A stretch of DNA of 64,000 nt from Pseudomonas sp. KU43P (GTDB lineage Bacteria; Pseudomonadota; Gammaproteobacteria; Pseudomonadales; Pseudomonadaceae): positions 1,337,501 to 1,401,500 of the forward strand of contig NZ_AP019365.1 in assembly GCF_033095865.1 (NCBI RefSeq). Direction: 5' to 3'. Positions 42,804 to 50,864 of this stretch are shown piece by piece. Every line of letters starts with the position of its first letter. Positions within the stretch are counted from its first letter, which is position 1. The translations under genes and the position numbers were made by a program. The notes beneath the pieces are model-generated. The model was not told the DNA's origin and did not search any database. It saw nothing but the letters and a program-made list of their open reading frames with translations.

Positions 42804-43970
42804 ATGAGCGGATTCTTCCACGGCGTCACCGTGACAAACGTCGACACCGGCGCCCGCAGCATCGCGCTGCCTTCTTCCTCGATCATCGGCCTGGTCGACA
42901 CCTTCACCGAAGGCGCTGGCACCACCGCCAAGGCCAACGACCTGGTGCTGATCACCAGCGAACGTGAAGCCGTCGCCGCGTTCGGCGAAAACGCGGCCAT
43001 CACCAAAGCCTGCCGTGCCATCTACACCCGCGCCAAGGCTGTCATCGTCGCCTGCGGCGTGGCCAAGTTCGAAGACGCCGCCGAGCAGACCGCAGCCATC
43101 ATCGGCACGGTGCAGGCCGACGGCAAGCGCACTGGCCTGCAGGCGCTGCTCGACGGCAAGAGCCGTTTCAACGCCCAGCCCCGCTTGCTGGCTGCACCAC
43201 GCCACACCGCCACCCAGGCCGTCGGCACTGCCTTGGTCGCCCTGGCCGACAAGCTGCGCGGCATTGCCATCATCGACGGCCCCAACACCACCGACGAAGC
43301 GGCCATCGACTATGCCAAAAACTTCGGTGCCAAGCGTGCCTTCCTGGTCGACCCCGGCGTGCAGTACTGGGACAACGGCGAGGAAGCCACCGTCGATGCG
43401 CCCGGCTCGGCCTGGGTGGCCGGCCTGTTCGCCTGGACCGACCGCGAATACGGCTTCTGGGCCTCGCCATCGAACAAAGAGTTCGTCGGCATCACCGGTA
43501 CCACCCGCCCGGTGGAGTTCCTCGATGGCGACGACACCTGCCGCGCCAACCTGCTGAACAACGCCAACATCGCCACCATCATCCGTGACGACGGCTTCCG
43601 CCTGTGGGGCAACCGCACCTTGTCCAGCGACCCTAAATGGGCCTTCGTCACCCGCGTGCGGACAATGGACATCGTCATGGACGCGATCCTCTACGGGCAC
43701 AAATGGGCCGTCGACCGGTCCATCACCGCCACCTACGTCAAGGACGTGACCGAAGGCCTGCAAGCCTTCATGCGCGACCTGAAGAACCAGGGCGCGATCA
43801 TCAACTTCGAGGTCTTCGCCGACCCGGAGCTGAACACTGCCAGCCAGCTCGAGCAGGGCAAGGTGTACTGGAACATTCGCTTCACCGACGTGCCGCCTGC
43901 CGAAAACCCCAATTTCCGCGTTGAAGTCACCAACCAGTGGCTGACCGAAGTCCTCGATTCCGCCGCTTAA
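42804..43970 (+). CDS. Tailocin tail sheath protein (P2 FI-like)
   Basis: A 388-residue P2-type sheath: SGFFHGVTVTNVDTGARSIALPSSSIIGLVDTF at the start, PVEFLDGDDTCRANLLNNANIATIIRDDGFRLWGNRTLSSDPKW near the end. It contracts to drive the tube into the target cell, causing depolarisation. Ribosome site CTGGAG precedes the ATG. Confidence 0.95.
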   Translation: MSGFFHGVTVTNVDTGARSIALPSSSIIGLVDTFTEGAGTTAKANDLVLITSEREAVAAFGENAAITKACRAIYTRAKAVIVACGVAKFEDAAEQTAAIIGTVQADGKRTGLQALLDGKSRFNAQPRLLAAPRHTATQAVGTALVALADKLRGIAIIDGPNTTDEAAIDYAKNFGAKRAFLVDPGVQYWDNGEEATVDAPGSAWVAGLFAWTDREYGFWASPSNKEFVGITGTTRPVEFLDGDDTCRANLLNNANIATIIRDDGFRLWGNRTLSSDPKWAFVTRVRTMDIVMDAILYGHKWAVDRSITATYVKDVTEGLQAFMRDLKNQGAIINFEVFADPELNTASQLEQGKVYWNIRFTDVPPAENPNFRVEVTNQWLTEVLDSAA

Positions 43971-43983
43971 GGAGCGCATCTAC

Positions 43984-44493
43984 ATGGCAATGATTCCCGA
44001 AACCCTGGCCAACCTGAACCTGTTCGTCGATGGCGTCAGCTTCCAGGGCGATGTACCCAGCCTGACGCTGCCCAAGCTCACCCTGAAAATGGAGGAGCAC
44101 CGCCCCGGCGGCATGGACATGCCGGTCGAGATGGACCTGGGCATGGAGAAGCAGGAAGCGGCCTTCACCACCAGCGGCGTGCGCCGCGAAGCGCTGAAGT
44201 TCTTCGGCCTGGCTGATGGCAGTGGATTCAACGGCACCTTCCGCGGTGCGTTCAAGGGTCTCAAGGGCAAGATCAACCCGGTGATTGTGACCCTGCGTGG
44301 CACGCTGAAAGAAATCGACATGGGTGATTGGAAATCCGGCGACAAGGCCGAGATCAAGCACAGCGTCGGCCTGACCTACTACAAGCTCGAAGTCGATGGC
44401 CGCCTGGTCTACGAGATCGATGCACTGGGCATGAAGCGGGTCATCGACGGTGTCGACCAACTGGCCACCCAGCGCGCCGCGCTCGGTTTGTAA
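43984..44493 (+). CDS. Tailocin tube protein (P2 FII-like)
   Basis: A 169-residue tube subunit: PETLANLNLFVDGVSFQGDVPSLTLPKLTLKMEEHRPGGMDMPVEMDLGMEKQEA is the FII signature. It polymerises inside the sheath. AAGGAG precedes the ATG; ATG 43990 is an alternative start. Confidence 0.94.
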   Translation: MAMIPETLANLNLFVDGVSFQGDVPSLTLPKLTLKMEEHRPGGMDMPVEMDLGMEKQEAAFTTSGVRREALKFFGLADGSGFNGTFRGAFKGLKGKINPVIVTLRGTLKEIDMGDWKSGDKAEIKHSVGLTYYKLEVDGRLVYEIDALGMKRVIDGVDQLATQRAALGL

Positions 44494-44503
44494 GGAGGCG
44501 AAC

Positions 44504-44806
44504 ATGGCTCAAGCGAAAAAGCAGCCGCAGTGGCTGACCCTGAATGCCGACCGCGTCACCGTGCGCCTGTCGCGCCCCAGCGAGGCTAATGGCGTGCTGG
44601 TCGACAGCCTGTCGCTGCGGGCACCGACCGTGCGTGATATCCGCAACGCCCAAGCCGGTGGCTCTGGCGATGACGAGCAGCGTGAGCTGAACCTGTTCGC
44701 GTCGCTGGCCGAAGTCGGCATCAAGGACCTCGAAGGCCTTGCCCTGAAAGACTATGGCCGCCTGCAAAGCGGCTATTTTCGCCTGGTGCAGGACGACGAA
44801 CTTTGA
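44504..44806 (+). CDS. Tailocin tail assembly chaperone E, short form
   Basis: A 100-residue P2 gpE-like chaperone (WLTLNADRVTVRLSRPSEANGVLVDSLSLRAPTVRDIRNAQ). AAGGAGG precedes the ATG at 44504. It ends in CTT TGA at 44801-44806, where a +1 shift would extend it. Located between tube and tape measure as in P2. Confidence 0.85.
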   Translation: MAQAKKQPQWLTLNADRVTVRLSRPSEANGVLVDSLSLRAPTVRDIRNAQAGGSGDDEQRELNLFASLAEVGIKDLEGLALKDYGRLQSGYFRLVQDDEL

Positions 44807-44918
44807 CCCGGCCCGGCAGAAGGCCGCCGCCAGGCGGCTGGCCAAGGAGCTGAACTTTTCCGCGAGCGAAATCATGGCCATGTCGTTTAGCGACATGGTC
44901 TGGTGGCTCGCGCCGTGA
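44504..44918 (+). CDS. Tailocin chaperone E+E', predicted +1 frameshift product
   Basis: After CTT (44801-44803) the +1 frame reads GAC CCG GCC and continues for 37 codons to the TGA at 44916, encoding DPARQKAAARRLAKELNFSA then SEIMAMSFSDMVWWLAP. That is a recognisable E'-type domain and has no start codon of its own nearby. The total product would be 137 residues. P2 makes its gpE+E' by a -1 shift; here the frames require +1 (or -2). Confidence 0.7.
44801..44807 (+). promoter_or_regulatory. prfB-like CTT TGA C recoding site
   Basis: The zero frame reads CTT TGA C, identical to the E. coli prfB +1 frameshift heptamer (established example). AGGA lies seven bases upstream of CTT, farther than the Shine-Dalgarno stimulator of prfB. 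The +1 frame is open and encodes the E' domain. Confidence 0.65.
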
Positions 44919-44931
44919 CAAGGAGGAACCT

Positions 44932-46974
44932 ATGGCTAACACACAGGTGTTGACCCTCGGGCTCGGCGTCACCGTCATCAATCCCCTGGGGCAGGCCATC
45001 GACTTGCTGCGCCGGGATGTCGAACGCCTGCGCAGGCAGGTCGACGACACTCGGCTCGGCAGGCTCGTCGGCGAGGTGATCCGACTGGGGCTGGAGCTCG
45101 GTAAGGTACGTCAGGTCGAGCGCCAGCTAGCGCTCGACCAAGAGCAGCAACACGAAGAGCAGGTCGCCCGGTTGGGTGATGAGATTGATGCTGTCGAGCG
45201 TTTGCGTAGGCATTATCTGCTGCTGGACCAGGTGATCGCTGGGATGACGCGGTTACAGCCGCTGCCCGGTCAATGGGCGATCAATGTTTTGCAGCCGCCG
45301 CCGTATGCGGCAACTGATGCTGCAACACCCAAGCCGCAAGCCGCCGAGCAGCCGACCTCGGTAACTAACGTCAACGCCAACGTGCCCCTGGCCAGAGGTG
45401 TGGCGGCTGCAGCAGGGATGGGCTTGGCGGCGCTGGCCGGCAGGTATGGAGCGCGTGAAATCATCCGGCGCCAACCCCGTGACACTCAGCGAAGGATCGC
45501 CAGGGGCGCCCGTAAGGAATGGCAGGAGAACCGTGTCGATGCCATCGGCAAGGTCGGCAAGGCGCTGATCTCCGGCGAGGACGGAAAGGAGAAAGCACAA
45601 GGAGTCGGTGCTGCTGTTGGCGAAATCGGTGGTCGTGTGCTGGGGGCGGTGCTGCCTTTGCTCAGCAAGAGCAAGTCGGCCAGAAAGCATGGAGCCAAAC
45701 TGGGCGGCTATCTGGGGGAGGCAGTGGGTGAACTGGCTGGCGGCAAACTGTATGCCTGGGCCACCCAGGAGACGGACGCCGAGATCGGTGCTCCCGATGC
45801 AGTGGCGAGTGCAGTGACGGGCGAACAAGCAGGTAAACGGCCAGAGGCACCCGCAGGCAGGGCTGTCGCCATGGCCAGCGGACTGTTGGCAGTCGCAGGT
45901 TATGCCGCTTACAACAGGCGCCGGCGTTTGCCAGCCGACACCCGACAACGGATTGCGCGCGTGACCCGCAAGGAATGGCGGGATAACCGTATGGACACCG
46001 CTGGCAAGATCGGCCAAGCCCTCATTACCAGTGAGGACGGTGAGGAACGGGCCAGTGGCGTGGGAGCTGCTGTCGGTGAAATGGGCGGCAGGCTGCTTGG
46101 CGCTGCCTTGCCCCATTTGACTCGGAACCGATGGGGCCGCACACACGGTGCCAAGGTAGGAGGTTACCTGGGTGAGGCGCTAGGAGCGCTGGCCGGTAGT
46201 GGCCTGTTCAACTGGGCTGTCCAGGCTAGCAACACGCAGGGTGAGGCGCTTTCAGCAGTTGACGAGGCGGCAGCGCCGCCGCCCGGCGAACAGGCCCCCA
46301 CTGCGCAAAAGCCCGAAATTCCAGCAGCTCCTCTGGTTGCAATGGCAGGGGCAGGCCTGCGCATGCCGGCTGCCGCAAAGCTGCTCAAGCGGGTCCCAGG
46401 CGCAGCGCTGCTGGATGCCACATCGCAGATCGTGCACACCTACAACAGCGACGGTACGCCTGCGCAGAAGCTGGAAGGCTACGGCACGGCCGTCGGTGGT
46501 CTGGGTGGCAGCCTTGCGGGTGCAGCAGCAGGGGCTGCGATCGGCTCGGTGGTCCCCGGTTTCGGCACCCTGATCGGCGCTCTTATCGGTGGCGCGGTGG
46601 GCGGCATGGGGGGCGAGGGTGTTGGTGGGTGGCTGGGCAGGGCGGTGGCTTCGGTCACCCAGGATGCGGAGCCAGCCGCCGGCAAGTCCGCGGCAAAGTC
46701 ACCCGGCCAGGCATCCCCGGCGCAAGGCCTCGAGGATGTCTCCCCACCGCGGCCTGCGGCTTCAGTGCAATGCTCGCGGTCCGCGTCGCAGGCTGAAGCG
46801 CCCCCCGTCATCAACCAGCAGTTCACGTTCACCGCGAACATGCCGGTGACCTTCAACAACAGCCTCAACGACCCGACCACCCGGCAGCAACTGGAAGCCA
46901 TCACCCGTCGCGTGCTCGACGACCTGATGCGTCAGGCGCGATCGGTGCAAATGGCCGATCAACCCCAACCATGA
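44932..46974 (+). CDS. Tailocin tape measure protein
   Basis: A 680-residue protein from the ATG at 44932 (AAGGAGG upstream). The N-terminal coiled coil (residues 15-105) is followed by two related blocks (45481-45768 and 45937-46221) with a 152-residue period (RIARGARKEWQENRVD / RIARVTRKEWRDNRMD), then a Gly/Ala-rich hydrophobic segment (about residues 515-570) typical of tape measures. It sets tube length; it is shorter than the prophage one. Confidence 0.88.
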   Translation: MANTQVLTLGLGVTVINPLGQAIDLLRRDVERLRRQVDDTRLGRLVGEVIRLGLELGKVRQVERQLALDQEQQHEEQVARLGDEIDAVERLRRHYLLLDQVIAGMTRLQPLPGQWAINVLQPPPYAATDAATPKPQAAEQPTSVTNVNANVPLARGVAAAAGMGLAALAGRYGAREIIRRQPRDTQRRIARGARKEWQENRVDAIGKVGKALISGEDGKEKAQGVGAAVGEIGGRVLGAVLPLLSKSKSARKHGAKLGGYLGEAVGELAGGKLYAWATQETDAEIGAPDAVASAVTGEQAGKRPEAPAGRAVAMASGLLAVAGYAAYNRRRRLPADTRQRIARVTRKEWRDNRMDTAGKIGQALITSEDGEERASGVGAAVGEMGGRLLGAALPHLTRNRWGRTHGAKVGGYLGEALGALAGSGLFNWAVQASNTQGEALSAVDEAAAPPPGEQAPTAQKPEIPAAPLVAMAGAGLRMPAAAKLLKRVPGAALLDATSQIVHTYNSDGTPAQKLEGYGTAVGGLGGSLAGAAAGAAIGSVVPGFGTLIGALIGGAVGGMGGEGVGGWLGRAVASVTQDAEPAAGKSAAKSPGQASPAQGLEDVSPPRPAASVQCSRSASQAEAPPVINQQFTFTANMPVTFNNSLNDPTTRQQLEAITRRVLDDLMRQARSVQMADQPQP

Positions 46975-46983
46975 GGAGTACCC

Positions 46984-47829
46984 ATGACCTACCTGGAACA
47001 GTTGCAAGGCGGCTTGCATGCACTGGTCAAGGCGGCAGAGGCGGGGCGTCGGCGTGCCGACGCCATGCTCGACCCGATGAACCAGGCGGTCGGCCATGTC
47101 AAGGAGGCGGCCGCCGAACTCGAGGGCCTGCCATGGATCGGCCCGGCTATCGGCAAGCGCCTGCAACGCACGATGCGCGCCATCGATTCGGCCAAGCAGC
47201 GCGTCGACAAAGTGATGGCCAAGTACGACCACGCCGTCGACGTGGTGCGCAAGGTGCAGGACCGTGTCGACGCCTTCGCCGAACACCTGGGCAAGGCCGG
47301 TGCGGCCATTCGCCGGGTGATCGGGGATGCGCGCGCGGTCGCCAAGGGCGTGCTCACGACCTTTGGCTTCGCGCCCGACGCAACCCCTGCAGCAGAGGCG
47401 ATCAAACCGTTCGCGCACTTGCTGGTGCTGCAGCCATTGAAGGCCAATGCCGCACCTTACTACTTCAATCTCGACACTGCTGCCTTCGACCAGCTACGCC
47501 GGCAAACGCGTTTTCGCTGGGCCGGGCAAGAACGCCTGAGCCGCGAGAACGCTCAGCAGGCAGTAAGCCTTGGCGAAGAAACCATCAGCATCCGTGGTGC
47601 GATCTTCCCTGGTTTCAAGGGTGGACTGGGGCAGTTGCAGGCGCTGCGTGGCATCGGCCGCCAGCTCTTGCCGCTGTCGTTGACCACCGGCTACGGCGAA
47701 GTGCTCGGTACCTGGTGCCTGACCAGCATCGAGGAAGAGCAGGGCGCCTTGCTGGCCGGCGGCATTCCCCGCAAACAGGGTTTTTCACTGGAGTTCGTCA
47801 GCTATGGTCAAGACCTGCAAAACGTCTGA
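46984..47829 (+). CDS. Tail tube-initiating protein gpU, extended
   Basis: A 281-residue protein. The C-terminal 140 residues are P2 gpU-like (RFRWAGQERLSRENAQQAVSLGEETISIRGAIFPGFKGG, LTTGYGEVLGTWCLTSIEEEQG). The N-terminal 140 residues are an added helical region (LEQLQGGLHALVKAAEAGRRRADAML) not found in the 160-residue P2 gpU, so this is a fusion or elongated variant. It overlaps gpX by 26 bases. Confidence 0.88.
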   Translation: MTYLEQLQGGLHALVKAAEAGRRRADAMLDPMNQAVGHVKEAAAELEGLPWIGPAIGKRLQRTMRAIDSAKQRVDKVMAKYDHAVDVVRKVQDRVDAFAEHLGKAGAAIRRVIGDARAVAKGVLTTFGFAPDATPAAEAIKPFAHLLVLQPLKANAAPYYFNLDTAAFDQLRRQTRFRWAGQERLSRENAQQAVSLGEETISIRGAIFPGFKGGLGQLQALRGIGRQLLPLSLTTGYGEVLGTWCLTSIEEEQGALLAGGIPRKQGFSLEFVSYGQDLQNV

Positions 47830-48010
47830 GGGCGACGTGCTCGATACCCTCTGTCATCACTATTACGGGCACCTCGATGGCAGTGTCGAGGCCGTGCTGC
47901 AAGCCAACCAGGGGCTGGCCGAGGAGGCCCAGCCTTTTCGCAGCGGCGTGAGCATCCGCTTGCCAACCTTGGCGACGGTGCCGGCCAATACCGTGCAGCT
48001 CTGGGACTGA
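47804..48010 (+). CDS. Tail protein gpX (LysM-like)
   Basis: A 68-residue P2 gpX homologue: TSEGDVLDTLCHHYYGHLDGSVEAVLQANQGLAEEAQPFRSGVSIRLP. The fold is LysM-like, and it binds the hub/tube in the baseplate. Confidence 0.9.
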   Translation: MVKTCKTSEGDVLDTLCHHYYGHLDGSVEAVLQANQGLAEEAQPFRSGVSIRLPTLATVPANTVQLWD

Positions 48011-48014
48011 TGCC

Positions 48015-49049
48015 ATGAAACCGCTTTTTCGCATTCAGGCCGATGGCCGGGATATTACTGGGTTGATCAATGATCGCCTGTTGCTGCTGCGCACCACCGA
48101 CAAGCCAGGGATGGAGTCGGACGACTTCGAGCTGCGCATCGACGCCCGCGACGGCACTGTGGCGTTGCCCGCCCGCGGCGCGCTGATCGAGGTGCATCTG
48201 GGCTACGCCGGCCAGCCGCTGACCCGGCTGGGGCGTTACACCGTCGATGAGGTCGAGCTGTCCGGCCCACCCGACACCCTGGTGATTCGCGGCAAGGCCA
48301 GCGACCTGCGTGGCAGCGGCAGGACCGTGCGCAGCGGTAGCTGGGAGTCCGTGCCACTGCAGCGTATCGTCACCGAGATCGGTGCACGCAATGGCTGGCA
48401 GACGATCTCCCCGGTGCTCACCCTGGTACCACGCGTCGATCAATACAACGAGTCGGACTTCAACTTCATCACCCGCTTGGCCCGCCAGTACGACTGCACC
48501 GCCAAGCTCGCCAACGGCCAGTTGCTGGTGCTGCCGCGCCAGGGCGGGCAGAGCGCCAGCGGCAAGCCCCTGGATGTAGTCGGCATTGCCCGAAACGAGG
48601 TCAGTCAGTGGCATTTCCGCCTGGACGACAAGGCTGCACGCAAGGCTGTGCGCACCCGCCACCTGGACGCGGCCAGCGGTGAGACGAAGACCGTGGAGCG
48701 GGTCAACGATGAGGCAACCGATGGCCAGCGACCGGTGCATACCGATCGCCATCTGTACCCCAACCGTGCTGCGGCCGAGCAAGCGGCCCGGGCGCGGCTT
48801 GCCAGCTTCAATCGCGACACTGCCAGTGTGCGCCTGGAGCTGCCAGGGCGCACCGACCTGTTTGCCGAGCGCAGCATCGATCTGCAGGGTTTTGTCCATG
48901 GGCTGGACGGGCAGTACCAGATCGACTCGGTGGAGCAGGTGTTTACTGAGTCGGGGTGGCGTACCACGGTGCAAGGCAATGGCGGCAAGGCAGGCAAGTT
49001 GAAGGCCAAGGGCACGGCGCCGCGCCGTGGGGCCACGACCAAGGCCTGA
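48015..49049 (+). CDS. Baseplate hub protein gpD (late control D)
   Basis: A 344-residue P2 gpD homologue: RIQADGRDITGLINDRLLLLRTTDKPGMESDDFELRIDARDG at the start and RSIDLQGFVHGLDGQYQIDSVEQVFTESGWRTTVQG near the end. It forms the trimeric hub that holds gpV. Confidence 0.93.
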   Translation: MKPLFRIQADGRDITGLINDRLLLLRTTDKPGMESDDFELRIDARDGTVALPARGALIEVHLGYAGQPLTRLGRYTVDEVELSGPPDTLVIRGKASDLRGSGRTVRSGSWESVPLQRIVTEIGARNGWQTISPVLTLVPRVDQYNESDFNFITRLARQYDCTAKLANGQLLVLPRQGGQSASGKPLDVVGIARNEVSQWHFRLDDKAARKAVRTRHLDAASGETKTVERVNDEATDGQRPVHTDRHLYPNRAAAEQAARARLASFNRDTASVRLELPGRTDLFAERSIDLQGFVHGLDGQYQIDSVEQVFTESGWRTTVQGNGGKAGKLKAKGTAPRRGATTKA

Positions 49050-49076
49050 AGGGCAATTCACTCAAGGAGGTCAGAC

Positions 49077-49625
49077 ATGCTCACAGAAACGCAATTGTTA
49101 CAGATCTTGCCTAACGCCCGCCCCGTCGCGGGCGTTTTTCTTTCTGCGCTGAATGTTACGTTGCCACGCTGGGAAATCGACAGTCCCAGGCGCGTGGCGG
49201 CATTCATCGCCCAGGTCGGCCATGAGTCCGGCCAGTTTCGCTACGTGAAGGAACTCGGTAGTGATCGTTATCTGGCCCGTTACGACACTGGTAGCCTGGC
49301 ACGGCGCCTGGGCAACACACCGCAGGCAGATGGCGATGGCCAGTTGTACTGCGGGCGCGGCCTGATCCAGGTCACCGGGCGCAACAATTACCAGGCCTGC
49401 AGCCGTGCGCTGTTCGGCGACGAGCGTCTGCTGGCGCAACCGCAGCTGCTCGAGCAACCGCGCTGGGCCTGCGAGTCGGCGGCGTGGTTCTGGCATTCGC
49501 GTGGGCTCAATGCCTTGGCCGACCGGGGCGACTTCAACCGTATCACGCGCCATATCAATGGCGGGCTCAATGGGCTGGAGGAGCGCCTCACGCTCTGGGC
49601 AAGGGCGCGTGAGGTGCTGTGTTGA
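49077..49625 (+). CDS. Tailocin endolysin, GH19 type
   Basis: A 182-residue paralogue of the prophage endolysin. Probable catalytic Glu50 (QVGHESGQFRYVKE) and Glu59; GRGLIQVTGRNNYQ is conserved. AAGGAGG precedes the ATG. Needed for release of tailocin particles. It contains a terminator-like hairpin in codons 13-21 (49113-49139). Confidence 0.92.
   Translation: MLTETQLLQILPNARPVAGVFLSALNVTLPRWEIDSPRRVAAFIAQVGHESGQFRYVKELGSDRYLARYDTGSLARRLGNTPQADGDGQLYCGRGLIQVTGRNNYQACSRALFGDERLLAQPQLLEQPRWACESAAWFWHSRGLNALADRGDFNRITRHINGGLNGLEERLTLWARAREVLC
49113..49139 (+). terminator. Intragenic terminator-like hairpin in tailocin endolysin
   Basis: A perfect 9-bp stem AACGCCCGC/GCGGGCGTT with loop CCCGTC, then TTT. 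Relative to 30339-30365, one pair has switched from G-C to C-G on both arms. Confidence 0.65.
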
Positions 49626-50098
49626 GTCGGTTGCAACGAGGGCTTGGCGCACTTTTGCTTGTACTTTGCGTTGCGCTGACCTGGCAGGTTCAAGGCTGGC
49701 GCTACGGGCGGCAGTTGGCCCAGCAGGCGCAAGCGCAGGCCGAAGCCGAAGCTGCGCGGCAGCTTGCCGAGCGTGAGCAGCGCCAGGCCCTCGAGCAGCG
49801 CCTGGAGGAAAGTGAAACCCGTCACTTCGAGGAGCTTACCCATGTGCAACAGTCTCAGGTTCGCCTGCGTGATCGCCTTGCTACTGCCGATCTGCGCCTG
49901 TCGGTCCTGGTCGAGCGCGGCGCCGTCTGCGGTGCAGTGCCTGCCGCCGCCAGCGCCGGCGGCGTGGATCATGCAACCGTACGCGCCGGACTTGAGCCGG
50001 CGCATGCTGGACGAATTATCGCCATTACCGACGAGGGGGACCGGGGGTTGATTGCGTTGCGGGCTTGTCAGGATTATGTGCGGGGGTTGCGGCGGTGA
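49619..50098 (+). CDS. Tailocin inner-membrane spanin Rz
   Basis: A 159-residue protein from GTG 49619 (TTG 49622 possible). N-terminal anchor (residues about 8-24), a coiled coil rich in Gln/Ala/Glu, and the C-terminal GDRGLIALRACQDYV shared with the prophage Rz. Rz1 is nested within it. Confidence 0.83.
   Translation: MLSRLQRGLGALLLVLCVALTWQVQGWRYGRQLAQQAQAQAEAEAARQLAEREQRQALEQRLEESETRHFEELTHVQQSQVRLRDRLATADLRLSVLVERGAVCGAVPAAASAGGVDHATVRAGLEPAHAGRIIAITDEGDRGLIALRACQDYVRGLRR
49842..50051 (+). CDS. Tailocin outer-membrane spanin Rz1, nested
   Basis: A 69-residue lipoprotein in another frame of Rz. ATG 49842 has GAGGAG seven bases upstream. The signal ends LLLPICACRSW, with a lipobox-like Cys at 18 or 20; Pro-rich mature part (LPPPAPAAW). 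Confidence 0.8.
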   Translation: MCNSLRFACVIALLLPICACRSWSSAAPSAVQCLPPPAPAAWIMQPYAPDLSRRMLDELSPLPTRGTGG

Positions 50099-50145
50099 TT
50101 GTTGTGGGGAGTAAGTGCTTGCCTTCAGCTTTTTTGTGTTCATGA

Positions 50146-50173
50146 GACCGAGCGCCGCCCGCGCGACGCTCGG
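50146..50173 (+). terminator. Hairpin terminator between tailocin and cinA
   Basis: Stem ACCGAGCG/CGCTCGGT with a 12-base loop, followed by only a short TTTC. The stretch 50099-50278 otherwise holds no gene, only the ribosome site for the cinA-like gene. Confidence 0.6.
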
Positions 50174-50278
50174 TTTCAACCGCGCCATAGCATTCGATCC
50201 GTGCCCCCGGCTCACTCCCTCCAAGACATGCCCCACCCCCAAATGCTACGGTGTCCCGCATCCCCCAAGGAGCCCACC

Positions 50279-50761
50279 ATGGACCCGATCACCGCGCTTT
50301 CCACCCGCCTGGGCGAGCACCTGCGCCGGTTCAACGCCCAGGTGACCACCGCCGAATCCTGCACCGGCGGCGGCATCGCCGAGGCCATCACCCGCGTGCC
50401 CGGCAGTTCAGCCTGGTTTGAGGCCGGCTATGTCACCTATTCCAATAGCCAGAAAACCCGCCAGCTGAACGTGCCCGCTGGGTTGTTCACCCAGGTAGGT
50501 GCAGTCAGCCAGGAGGTGGTCGAGGCCATGGCCCGTGGCGCCCGGCTCGCCAGCGGGGCGCGCTTTGCGGTGGCCGTCAGTGGTATTGCCGGGCCCGACG
50601 GCGGCTCGCCGGCAAAGCCGGTGGGCACCGTATGGCTGGCCTGGGCCGATGGCGATCATGTGTACAGTGAGCGCCGCCACTTCGACGGTGACCGCGAAAG
50701 CGTGCGCCGACAGACGGTGATCGCCGCGTTAGACGGCTTGTTACAGCTTGGTGCCGAGTAA
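50279..50761 (+). CDS. pncC: CinA C-terminal domain, NMN amidohydrolase
   Basis: A 160-residue stand-alone CinA C-terminal domain (PncC type), which deamidates nicotinamide mononucleotide to nicotinate mononucleotide. Diagnostic segments: [67 protein letters not shown] precedes the ATG. It forms the right flank of the tailocin locus and lies directly upstream of recA, the common Pseudomonas order. Confidence 0.92.
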   Translation: MDPITALSTRLGEHLRRFNAQVTTAESCTGGGIAEAITRVPGSSAWFEAGYVTYSNSQKTRQLNVPAGLFTQVGAVSQEVVEAMARGARLASGARFAVAVSGIAGPDGGSPAKPVGTVWLAWADGDHVYSERRHFDGDRESVRRQTVIAALDGLLQLGAE

Positions 50762-50776
50762 TTCGACGACAGGGGT

Positions 50777-50824
50777 TTGCTCAAGCGCTTGGCTGTGGAA
50801 TAATACTGGCTACTTATACAGGTA
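50777..50824 (+). promoter_or_regulatory. recA promoter with LexA box
   Basis: CTG-N10-CAG at 50806-50821 within TACTGGCTAC...CAGGTA is a clear LexA site. A -10-like TAATAC (50801-50806) overlaps it, with TTGCTC (50777-50782) 18 bases upstream. LexA binding would block recA transcription until DNA damage. Confidence 0.88.
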
Positions 50825-50864
50825 TTCCGGCCATCAGGGCCACGTCGAACACGTGAGGATTTCA

